Assembly: GCF_044755465.1 (NCBI RefSeq)
Contig: NZ_JBIVRB010000002.1
Location: forward strand, 580,720 to 644,719
Length of the DNA stretch: 64,000 nt
Direction: 5' to 3'
Origin: Peterkaempfera sp044755465
GTDB taxonomy: Bacteria > Actinomycetota > Actinomycetes > Streptomycetales > Streptomycetaceae
The notes under the pieces were generated by a model. The model had not been told where the DNA came from. It did not search any database and worked only from the letters and a program-made list of their open reading frames with translations. The position numbers and the translations under genes were made by a program. Below, one piece after another: positions 39,016-46,984 of this stretch (position 1 is its first letter; every line of letters begins with the position of its first letter).

Positions 39016-40078
39016 GCGTGCTTCTCCCGCTGGTTGGTCTCGGCGACGGACTGCCGGACTGAGGTCATCACGGACCGGATGTAGCTCACGTCCTCGATGC
39101 TGAGCGGTTCACCCAGAGAGGTGATGTCGCTGCCGATCTGTGTGGCGTTACGGAACCCCACCAGGACCGCTGCCTCCGGTGCGTGCTGGAGGACGTACCG
39201 CAAGGCGACGCGGATGAGATCTGCGTCGGTGAATCCGAAGCGCTCACGAAGCCGGTCCAGGCCCTCGTGGATGGCCCGCAGGGCCGGACCCGAGTGTGCG
39301 GGGCCGTTCCGGCGGTGGTCCCCGTGGGGGTACGCGGCGGGCGACAGCCGGTTGCCGGCCCCGATCAGCAGCCCCTGCCCGAGTGCCTGCTTGATGAGGA
39401 TACCGACCCCGGTGCTCCGGGCGAGTGCGAAGACGTCGGTCTCCTCGGCGCTGTAGAGGGGGCTCAGGATGTTGTGGCGGACGGTCAGGACGTCCGGCCG
39501 GACGCAGGCGAAGGCGCGCGTGAACCGGGCGGCCTCGCCCGCGTCGGGGGTCGCGGCCTCCTCCGCCCATTCCTTGGCGAAGGCGTGCGGGGCTCGTATG
39601 CCGATGGCCTTGATCGCTCCCTCGGTCCGCAGCTCCTCCAGGGCGGTGACGGCCTCGTCGAAGTACCGGTCGTCCGGGCCGAAGTCGGAGCTGTGGAGGA
39701 AGTAGGCGTCCAGGTAGTCGGTGCCCAGGTTGTCGAGAGTGGTTTCGAATTGCCGCAGGATCTGCCGACGCGTATACGGGTGAGCCGCGGTCCCGGCGAA
39801 GTGGCCGACCTTGCCGGCGATGGTCAGTGCGCGGCGATCGACCTGTTTGAGCAGTCTGCCGAGCAGCCGCTCGGAACGGCCCATACCGTACACGTCGGCG
39901 GTGTCGTACAGCGTCACTCCGAGGTCGTGGGCGTGGACGAGGCCGGCGAACGCCTCCTCCTCGTCCACGCCCGCCCAGCCGATGGGGACTCCGCGGTTGG
40001 TGGCCGGGCCGCCGATGGTCAGCATCCGGCGCCGATCACCGAGACCTGGCCAAGGCCGGGGACGTTCCGGTGTTCCAT
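39012..40078 (-). CDS. Aldo/keto reductase with apparent N-terminal frameshift
   Basis: The main frame (40025 to 39012, 337 aa) carries AKR hallmarks: VTLYDTADVYG with the catalytic Asp and Tyr, the Lys in IAGKVGHF, and DYLDAYFLHSSD. The expected N-terminal strand is instead encoded in another frame from an ATG at 40078 with a good GAGAAGGG site (EHRNVPGLGQVSVIGAG), which stops after 18 codons. Homologous enzymes continue from GAG into TIGGPATNRG, so a single-base indel near 40,025 is likely. Otherwise translation must restart at 40025. It lies 13 bp after the radical SAM gene. Confidence 0.8.
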
Positions 40079-40091
40079 GATCGTGCCCTTC

Positions 40092-42284
40092 TCAGGTTCC
40101 GCAGGGGTCGGATGCGTTGATCGGCCGCCACTCGGTGGCCTTCGCCCACCGGCTGTACTCGTGGTCCAGGACCTTGGCGTGATCGGGCGGGAGGACCCGG
40201 CAGACGTTCTCGGCCACCTGGCCCAAGTCCCGGAGGAGGTCATGGAACTCGGCGCGGAGGACGGCGTCGACACGCCGGCCGAGCAGGTCGGTGGCGCCCC
40301 CGCTGCGGTTGCTCTCAGGGGTGGTCTCGATCGCCCGTACCAAGCGCCCGAAGACCTGGTAGGCGGCCTGCTTGAGCACCGTACGGGCGCTGCGGACGGC
40401 GCTGCGGGGTTCACCGTCGAGGATCTTCTCCAAGGACTTGAAGGTGTAGTCCAGGGCGAAGTTGCGGTCCACCCAGAGCTGGGCCCACTCACTGGCGACG
40501 CCGATGCGCCAGTCAGCGAAGCGGGAGTCCACCCGTCCCATGGCGGGCTGGACCTCACCGGTCAGGCCGGCGGCCTGAGCACGATGGGTGTAGGCCGCGC
40601 CGATCAGGCACTCCATGCTGACGAGCAGGTAGGAGATGCCGCTGTAGAACGGCCGGCCGGAGGATGCCTGCGCAACCCAGGCGGGGTCCCGGACGCCGTC
40701 CACGATCTCCTCGACCGGAATGCCCGGCATAGGCCGCAGCAGGAGGTCGGTGCGGCCCTGGTACTCGTAGGTGGCCCTCAGCTCCTCGAAGGTCATGAGC
40801 TGGTCGAAGCTGATGTAGGTGAAGCGCGTGGGCACGCCGAGCGCGGAAAGCGTGCGGATCGCCAGCGCGTTCTGATCGCCCGTCGTCTCCTTGTTGAAGC
40901 GCTCCAGGACGGAGTCCACGCCGGACTCGACGCCGAACAGGCAGCGACGCAGTCCGCGCTCCCGGAGCGTCCGCCACATGCGGGCGCGCTCCAGGTGCCA
41001 GTCCCGGTCCTGGTCGGTGCGGACGACCTGATCGATGCGGCAGCTCGTCTCCCAGGTGAAGCCCGCCCCGTGCAGGGTGCCCGCCATGTCGATCGCCCTG
41101 GGTACGGCGTCGCTCGTGCGGCCGATGAACTCCTCGTCCACCAGGTAGAGCGTGCGGGAGATGTGCGGGTAGCGGTCGAAGACGTGGCCCATCTGCTCCA
41201 GCAGCCACGGAAACGCCTCAGGACGGCTTCCGAACCACTGCCCTTTGTGACCGCGCGGGCAGAACGAGCAGTAGTTGGTGCAGCCTCGCGAGCCCTCGGC
41301 CTGTGCGACGCCCTTGTGCTCGAAGGTGGCGGGCAGCAGGTCCAGTTCGGGGAGGATGTCATCCTGCGAGCCGGCGACCGGCTTCGCGGTACGGCGCCGG
41401 CCGATGCTCAGCGTTCCGGCTCCGCGTGCGGCCCCGTTGAAGCCGATGCCCCGAACGTCATGGCGGTGGATGTCGCCGTGCCAGTACGCGAGCACGTCCT
41501 TGACGGTCGGCTCGCCGGCGCCGCGTGCGATCAGCAGGTCCGGATACTGCTTGAGCAGCAGAGCCTCATTGCGGGCGGTGAGGCTTCCCCCGGCGACCGT
41601 GACTGGCGGTGACGCGAGACCGTAGGCGGCATCGAGCAAGCTGACCATCAGGTCGTGCTGCCCGAAAGTAGCGGAGATGCCGAGGATGTCCGGCGTCTGC
41701 TCGGTCACCACCTTGATGAGGTCCGGCAGTGTCACGCCGAGTTGCATGTCGGCGAGACGGACCTCGCCGAGCAGGGTGGACCGGGCGGCTCGGGCCACGT
41801 CGCTGATGCCGAGCGGGAAGCGCGGCAGCGGGAAGTGCTCCGGGTGGTAGAGCGCGGTCAGCAGCAGGTCAGGCCGGGTGAACCGGTAGGCGGCATGGTC
41901 GTCCACCTCGGCCAGGGAGACGCAGTCCCCCGGGGCCTCGATCTCGACGTGGCCGGTCGACCACTCCGGCCAGTGCCGGGTCTCATGCGGCCGGCCGGAG
42001 AGGTCGGCGGCCACCCACCGGTTGTCGGGGCGCTCGATGAGGACGAGCCGGCGGTCCAGGGTGCCGGTGACGCGGATGCGACCGACGTGGTCGGCAAGAT
42101 GGTGTTCGAGATGCGTCCTGAGTTCGATCGGGGAGATCAGGAGCCGGCCGGCTCCGTCCGCCGCAGTGGTCGGGGCACCGGGGGCGGCGAGGCTCAGAGC
42201 CTGCCGCAGGTGCTCGACCTCCGACGACGTGGCCTGTTCGGTGGGCGCGCTCAACAGTGCCTCCGTGACTTGTGGTTGGCCCAT
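40092..42284 (-). CDS. B12-binding-type radical SAM enzyme, function unknown
   Basis: Product of 730 aa. The region around residues 160-290 (DMQLGVTLPDLIKVVTEQ, ILGISATFGQHDLM, VTVAGGSLTARN) resembles the cobalamin-binding Rossmann domain of class B radical SAM proteins, without a clear DxHxxG. The [4Fe-4S] motif is CTNYCSFC (CxxxCxxC) in GSRGCTNYCSFCPRG. A long C-terminal extension follows. It heads an operon with an aldo/keto reductase and a CYTH protein and is divergent from an XRE regulator. Product unknown; tailoring of a small molecule or peptide is plausible. Confidence 0.82.
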   Translation of the reverse strand: MGQPQVTEALLSAPTEQATSSEVEHLRQALSLAAPGAPTTAADGAGRLLISPIELRTHLEHHLADHVGRIRVTGTLDRRLVLIERPDNRWVAADLSGRPHETRHWPEWSTGHVEIEAPGDCVSLAEVDDHAAYRFTRPDLLLTALYHPEHFPLPRFPLGISDVARAARSTLLGEVRLADMQLGVTLPDLIKVVTEQTPDILGISATFGQHDLMVSLLDAAYGLASPPVTVAGGSLTARNEALLLKQYPDLLIARGAGEPTVKDVLAYWHGDIHRHDVRGIGFNGAARGAGTLSIGRRRTAKPVAGSQDDILPELDLLPATFEHKGVAQAEGSRGCTNYCSFCPRGHKGQWFGSRPEAFPWLLEQMGHVFDRYPHISRTLYLVDEEFIGRTSDAVPRAIDMAGTLHGAGFTWETSCRIDQVVRTDQDRDWHLERARMWRTLRERGLRRCLFGVESGVDSVLERFNKETTGDQNALAIRTLSALGVPTRFTYISFDQLMTFEELRATYEYQGRTDLLLRPMPGIPVEEIVDGVRDPAWVAQASSGRPFYSGISYLLVSMECLIGAAYTHRAQAAGLTGEVQPAMGRVDSRFADWRIGVASEWAQLWVDRNFALDYTFKSLEKILDGEPRSAVRSARTVLKQAAYQVFGRLVRAIETTPESNRSGGATDLLGRRVDAVLRAEFHDLLRDLGQVAENVCRVLPPDHAKVLDHEYSRWAKATEWRPINASDPCGT

Positions 42285-42442
42285 TCGCGAGTAGGAGGGC
42301 GTGACGGGTCGCCCCGGCCGTGGACGGCTGGGGCGGGGGAGGCTGCGAAGGGACTTACAGTCAACTGCCGGATGCGGAGAGCATGGGAGTGGCCAGCCGT
42401 AGGCCGGCTGTATGCCTGTCTGTAGTCCAGAGGAGTGATGCG

Positions 42443-43757
42443 GTGTCGGAGGGTCGGCCCATCGCAGAGATGATCACCAAGGCACGTGAGAAGAAGGGCT
42501 GGTCAAAGGCCCGCCTTGCCCGAGAGCTGGGCAATGAGGAAGGTCGGGGCGGCGACGGTCCCGGTCGGCATGCGGTGTGGCGGTGGGAGAAAGGAGACGA
42601 CCGCGAGCCGGAGTACTGGCTTCCCTACCTCGTCAGGGTCCTGGGTCTTCAACTCGTGCCCGCGCAGGAAAGATCCGCCGAAGTCACAAGCACAACCGAT
42701 CCCGGGGATACCGTGGCGTCAGTGGTGGAGCTAGGGAGGAGTGACGACGTGGAGCGCCGGAGGTTCGTGGCAGCGTCAGGCGGATACGCCCTCGCCGCCC
42801 TGGGGCTACCGGATCTCGACAGCGTCACCCGGCGGACCCGCGCCTCAGGCAGGCGCCTCGGTGAAGGTGGGCCGTGGCGAAGTCGCCGCCGTACGGACGA
42901 TGGTCAAGTCGCTGGGCGACGCCGCTGCCGAGATCGGTGGAGGACATGCCAGGGAGACCGCAGTCCATTACCTCACCACCCGGGTGGCGACGTGGCTGGA
43001 CGGTTCCTGGACTGAGAGCGTCGGCCGGGACCTGTACGCCGCCGCCTCCCAGCTCGTCCACCTGATCGGTTGGATGGCCCAGGACGAAGGGGACCAAGGT
43101 CTCGCGCAGAAGTACTACGCCCACTCCTTCCGGCTCGCCGCCGAGGCCGCCGACGCCGAACTGGCGGCTACCGCTCTCCGTGGGCTCGCGGTCCAGGCCA
43201 TCGACCTCGGCTACCGGGCGGCCGCCGTCCAGATCGCCGAAGAATGCGTCGACCAGGCCAAGCAACTCGACAGCCCCAAGGCCCTCGCCTACTACGAAAC
43301 GACCCTGGCCGATGCCGCCGCTCGGGACGGCGACCGTAAGACGGCGACCCGCTTCCTCACCGCCTCCCAAGCCCACATCGAGCGGGCGGAACCGGCCCCG
43401 GGTGACTCATGGGCGTCCCACTTCAGCATCGGCCGATGGGCCCATCACTCCGGGATGATCCTCGCGCACCTCGGCGACTACGAGGCCGCCCAGGATCACC
43501 TCCACCACGCACTCGACATCCACGGCCTCGACCGCAGGCGGAGCCGAGCCATCGTCTTGGCCGACCTCGGCACTGTCCAGTACCGGCAGGAGGACTACGA
43601 GGCCGCCGTCGACACATGGGGAGAATTCCTCGACTACGCGGACGGCATCCAATCAGTCAAGGTCACCGATGCCATCCACGACATGCAGGCCAGACTCCGC
43701 CGACTTCGCGGAGTCAACGAAGTTGACGTCCTGAACGAACGGGCCTCGAATCTCTAG
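42443..43757 (+). pseudogene. XRE-family regulator split by a frameshift
   Basis: Frame from GTG 42443 (behind AGGAG) gives the HTH domain (ITKAREKKGWSKARLARELG, AVWRWEKGD) and an RRRFVAASGGYALAALGLPD linker typical of Streptomyces XRE regulators. The frame changes around 42,850, after which ASVKVGRGEVAAVRTMVK and a TPR-like C-terminal domain (YYAHSFRLAAEAADAEL, LGDYEAAQDHLHHALDI) continue to 43757. Both halves are well conserved, so this is one ~437-aa gene with a single-base indel. It is divergent from the radical SAM operon and probably regulates it. Confidence 0.8.
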
Positions 43758-43782
43758 CTGAGCGACACCCACCCCGAGCAAC

Positions 43783-44241
43783 GCTGTGACCGGCCGGGGC
43801 CGGGGGTCAGGGGGTGGTGCGGCGGTAGGACTTGGCGTGCTGGATGAAGATCTGGTGCAGGTCGCGGGCCGCGTGCGGGGCGGTGCCGGACTGGCGGCGC
43901 TGGATGACCAGTAGGACTTCGGTGTCGTCGTCGGCCAGCGGTCGATGGGTGATCGCGCCGAGCCGCTCCAGCGGGTCGCCCAGCACGCTGTAGTCGGGGA
44001 GCACCGTGGCGCCGAGCCCTTCCGCGACCATCAGTTTGCCCATCTCGGCGCCGTCGGTGGAGTACGAGAAGTACGGGGCGCGGCCCGCGAGCAGGCGGTG
44101 CAGATAGCGGTGCATGACATAGCCGGCCCGCATCACGATCAGCGGCTCACCGAGCAGGTCGGCCACCCCGACGGTGCGCAGCGCGGCCAGTGGGCTGTCC
44201 GGGCGCATGCAGACCACCGGCCGCCCGCGCAGCAGCTCGGT
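43783..44241. repeat. 459-bp direct repeat, left copy (DR-L)
   Basis: Matches 52571-53029 over exactly 459 bp with only about two differences seen, both near 43,825-43,835. It contains the 3' half of a lysR gene. Both copies have the same orientation and enclose an 8.8-kb segment. Confidence 0.95.
43807..44241 (-). pseudogene. Truncated lysR copy (C-terminal half only)
   Basis: Encodes the effector-domain half of the LysR protein at 52595-53506 almost identically (LLRGRPVVCMRPDSPLAAL through the last residues; two substitutions near the end). It breaks off at 44241, where homology to the complete copy stops. There is no HTH or start codon of its own. The 225 bp between the break and the first repeat of array 2 hold no recognisable gene. 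Confidence 0.92.
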
Positions 44242-44466
44242 CAGATCAGCGCAGTGCGGTACACCCGACCGCCCCCGGGGGCCCCTGGACGTGCCATGGC
44301 CGGCGGTCGATCCTCCGGCCCCACGCAGTGGCCCCACTGCGCACGAACCGGGCGCTACCGGCCGGGCGTGTCGGCGCCGGCCCAGCACGTAGCGGAGGCC
44401 CACGCGATCGCGGAGAAGCGGCGGGCACGCCAGCAGCCCGGCCATCCCGCCGCCACCCCCCAGAGC

Positions 44467-45346
44467 TGGCCCACCCCCGCCCACCCGGGGAGAACGCCCC
44501 CCGGGGCGCAGCCGACAACGTCTACATCGGACCACCCCCGCCTGCGCGGGGAGAACATCGGCAGCGCGCGGGCGCCGGGTGACGGATACGGACCACCCCC
44601 GCCTGCGCGGGGAGAACTCCGGGTCGATCACCGACAATCGGGGCCTCCGCGGACCACCCCCGCCTGCGCGGGGAGAACTCACGCGCGCTCTACGTGGCGC
44701 TCTACGCCGTCGGACCACCCCCGCCTGCGCGGGGAGAACGCGGTTTCCGGGCACGCCGGAAGCGCCTCCAACGGACCACCCCCGCCTGCGCGGGGAGAAC
44801 GTCTGGAATCCCTGCGGAATGTTGATGATCGTCGGACCACCCCCGCCTGCGCGGGGAGAACTGCCTTCTTGACCGCGTCCGGGTACTCGGACGGACCACC
44901 CCCGCCTGCGCGGGGAGAACGCAGGAAGCCGGTACTGGACAGCGGCACTGCACGGACCACCCCCGCCTGCGCGGGGAGAACCCTGCTCCTGCGCACCGAC
45001 GAACAGGCGATGGCGGACCACCCCCGCCTGCGCGGGGAGAACGCCCGCAGCATGCGCGTGGTCCTGTGGCCCCCCGGACCACCCCCGCCTGCGCGGGGAG
45101 AACCCGTATCAGCCCCGTCATGGTGCTGTCCTTAGGCGGACCACCCCCGCCTGCGCGGGGAGAACCCCCGGCCTTGCCGGGCCGGGGGGACTGATCGGAC
45201 CACCCCCGCCTGCGCGGGGAGAACGACGACGACGTGTTCGAGGCGTTCCTCCATGTCGGACCACCCCCGCCTGCGCGGGGAGAACCAGCGCTACGTCCTC
45301 GGCGCGGACGAGGATGACGGACCACCCCCGCCTGCGCGGGGAGAAC
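44467..45346 (-). CRISPR. Type I-E CRISPR array 2
   Basis: Fourteen good repeats of the same 29-bp sequence as array 1 (starts 44528, 44589, 44650, 44711, 44772, 44833, 44892, 44953, 45014, 45075, 45137, 45196, 45257, 45318) plus a degenerate terminal repeat at 44467-44495. Most spacers are 32 bp; those ending at 44891 and 45195 are 30 bp and the one ending at 45136 is 33 bp. Orientation is as in array 1, with the leader on the right. One spacer (45166-45195) is itself an inverted repeat. No cas genes nearby. Confidence 0.95.
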
Positions 45347-45520
45347 ACTTCGTGACCTGCGGGTTCAGGGGAGGTTTGCCTTTTCTTGACCCACGGGGCT
45401 CCTCATCACCCGACCATGATGTCAGAGGCGTGCGGTGGAGTACGCGGAGCCCGAGCGTGATCGCTACCAGGTTGTGGGAAAGCCCCAGGACGTGAATAGC
45501 CGTATCCGCACGGGCAGGGC
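45347..45520 (-). promoter_or_regulatory. CRISPR array 2 leader
   Basis: Homologous to the array 1 leader with only scattered differences over at least 110 bp (shared blocks CTTCGTGACCTGCGG, GACCATGATGTCAGAGG, GCGGAGCCCGAGC) and weaker similarity beyond. The flanking sequence between it and the DUF296 gene stop is otherwise featureless. Confidence 0.8.
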
Positions 45521-45550
45521 AGCGCCGGGGCCGAATGCGGACACGCTGGG

Positions 45551-45883
45551 TCAGGTGACGGGGATGACGTACGCGCGGGCGAAGTGGGTGTCGATGTGGG
45601 CCTCGTGGAGGTGTCCGGCGATGGCGCGGTCGCCTTCGACGCCCATGACGACGTGGAGGTGGACGGAACCGTTGTGGATCTCGCCGGTGCCGGTCAACTC
45701 GCCGGGCAGGTCGTATGTGGTGATGGTGTCCTTGAGCGCGTCGCCTTCGGGCATGGTCGAGACGGTGAAGGAGTCGGCGGCGCCGATCAGGGAGACGATC
45801 GCCGCGTCGGTGATACCGGCCTCGGCGGCCTGGCGGTTCAGCTCGTCGACGAGCTCGCCTGTGGGGACTTCAAAGACGATCAT
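45551..45883 (-). CDS. PPC/DUF296-domain protein coupled to the RiPP-cluster regulator
   Basis: Product of 110 aa, a single PPC (DUF296) domain: VFEVPTGELVDELNRQA, ITDAAIVSLIGAADSFTV and the conserved HLHVVMGVEGDRAIAGHLHE with metal-ligand-like His residues. PPC proteins form trimers and some bind DNA with an AT-hook, which is absent here. Its ATG overlaps the regulator's TGA (ATGA at 45880-45883), so it is translated with the XRE gene. A role in sensing or in the peptide pathway is inferred only from position. Confidence 0.82.
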   Translation of the reverse strand: MIVFEVPTGELVDELNRQAAEAGITDAAIVSLIGAADSFTVSTMPEGDALKDTITTYDLPGELTGTGEIHNGSVHLHVVMGVEGDRAIAGHLHEAHIDTHFARAYVIPVT

Positions 45884-46695
45884 GCGGGACTCCGTCCGAT
45901 CATGGGACTCAGCTCCCGCAGCATGACCGAGGAGCACCAGCGGGCGCCAGAGTCGCGGGGGTTGAGTGCCTCTCTCGCGAAGCGGGCGGCGAGGAAGTCC
46001 GCACGGGGCGCGTACGCGGTGGGCTGGGAGGCGATCCGGCCGGCGGCCGTCCAGTCGACAGCGCAGACGCGGGAGGTCACGGCCGTCAGGTAGAGGTGGC
46101 GGACCTCCTCGTCGTGGGTCAGGACGCGGGCGACCTGGTCAGCGTGGCCCTGGCCGAACAGCTTGGCGAGGATGCCCGCAGCGTTGACGCGCAGGATCGG
46201 CACGTCGCCGTCCTGCATCCACTGGCGCAGGTTCGCGGTGGACGCCTTGTCCGTCAGCGACGCGGTGATGATGTCCGCGCCGTGCGTGGTCTGGACCCGG
46301 GCCAGCGGGACCGGGTCGCGGCCGGCGATGCTGGCCGCCATCTCCGAGGCCAGCGCGCCGTACGTGACGGCCAGGCCGGACAGTCCCAGGAAGGCTCGTC
46401 GGTTCACACGGTCGAGCGTGGCCTCCGCCTCCAACTGTCCGGTAGTGACGCCCAGCACGCGGGACAGGTGTTCGATCCAGTGCTTGCCGGGGATGACCTT
46501 GCCCGTCTCCCACCGCTTGACCGCATCCCGCCCCGGCGCCCCACTGGGATCACCTGCGGAAACGGCCAACTCCTCGGCGAGCCGGGCCTGGGTCCACTGT
46601 TTGAGGGTGCGCAGATCATGGATCAACTGACCGATCGGCATGGGCACATGATGCCCCCCGAGATGCCCCTCCGCAGGCGTCTCGACACGGTTCAC
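45880..46695 (-). CDS. XRE-family regulator of the adjacent TfuA/YcaO cluster
   Basis: Product of 271 aa from GTG 46695, or 253 aa from ATG 46641, which begins MPIGQLIHDLRTLKQWTQAR and fits the domain better. HTH near the N-terminus (TQARLAEELAVSAGDPS, AVKRWETGKVIPG) is followed by an RRAFLGLSGLAVTYGAL linker and a helical effector domain. The same architecture is seen in the frameshifted regulator at 42.4 kb. It is divergent from the precursor peptide gene across about 75-130 bp, so it probably controls both promoters. Confidence 0.85.
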   Translation of the reverse strand: MNRVETPAEGHLGGHHVPMPIGQLIHDLRTLKQWTQARLAEELAVSAGDPSGAPGRDAVKRWETGKVIPGKHWIEHLSRVLGVTTGQLEAEATLDRVNRRAFLGLSGLAVTYGALASEMAASIAGRDPVPLARVQTTHGADIITASLTDKASTANLRQWMQDGDVPILRVNAAGILAKLFGQGHADQVARVLTHDEEVRHLYLTAVTSRVCAVDWTAAGRIASQPTAYAPRADFLAARFAREALNPRDSGARWCSSVMLRELSPMIGRSPA

Positions 46696-46769
46696 CCTTT
46701 ACGTGCGGCAGGTGCCCGCACCGTCCGCAGCCAAAGCAGCCAAAGCAGCCAGAGAAGAGGAGAAGGCCC

Positions 46770-46883
46770 GTGGAGCAGTCCAAGTCCGGTATCGCCGCAG
46801 TCAGCGCCTCGGCATCGGCGGAGGGGACCGAGGAGATCACCGAAACCGTGGTGGTCGCCGTCGACGTCGAGGACGAGGAGTAG
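46770..46883 (+). CDS. Candidate RiPP precursor peptide (37 aa)
   Basis: A GTG at 46770, preceded by AGAGGAGAA, opens a 37-codon frame ending TAG at 46881-46883. The N-terminal part is Ser/Ala-rich (MEQSKSGIAAVSASASA). The C-terminal part is TEEITETVVVAVDVEDEE, with a Val-rich stretch ending in an acidic tail. It has no Cys, so azole or lanthionine chemistry on Cys is excluded. It lies directly upstream of tfuA and ycaO, is divergent from the regulator, and is followed by a hairpin, the usual layout for a RiPP precursor. It resembles no precursor I can name. Confidence 0.72.
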   Translation: MEQSKSGIAAVSASASAEGTEEITETVVVAVDVEDEE

Positions 46884-46906
46884 TACCCGCCCGCTCGTCC
46901 TGACCT

Positions 46907-46956
46907 GGGCGCCCCTCCCCTCTCGTCGGTCCCGTGGGGCCAGGGAGGGGCCGCCC
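46907..46956 (+). terminator. Strong hairpin between the precursor gene and tfuA (attenuator-like)
   Basis: GGGCGCCCCTCCC (from 46907) pairs with GGGAGGGGCCGCCC (46943-46956) with one bulged C. It stands 23 bp after the precursor stop and 28 bp before tfuA. Partial terminators here commonly give more precursor than enzyme transcript. Confidence 0.65.
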
Positions 46957-46984
46957 TTCGCGCTTCACCTGTCCGGAGGTCGCA

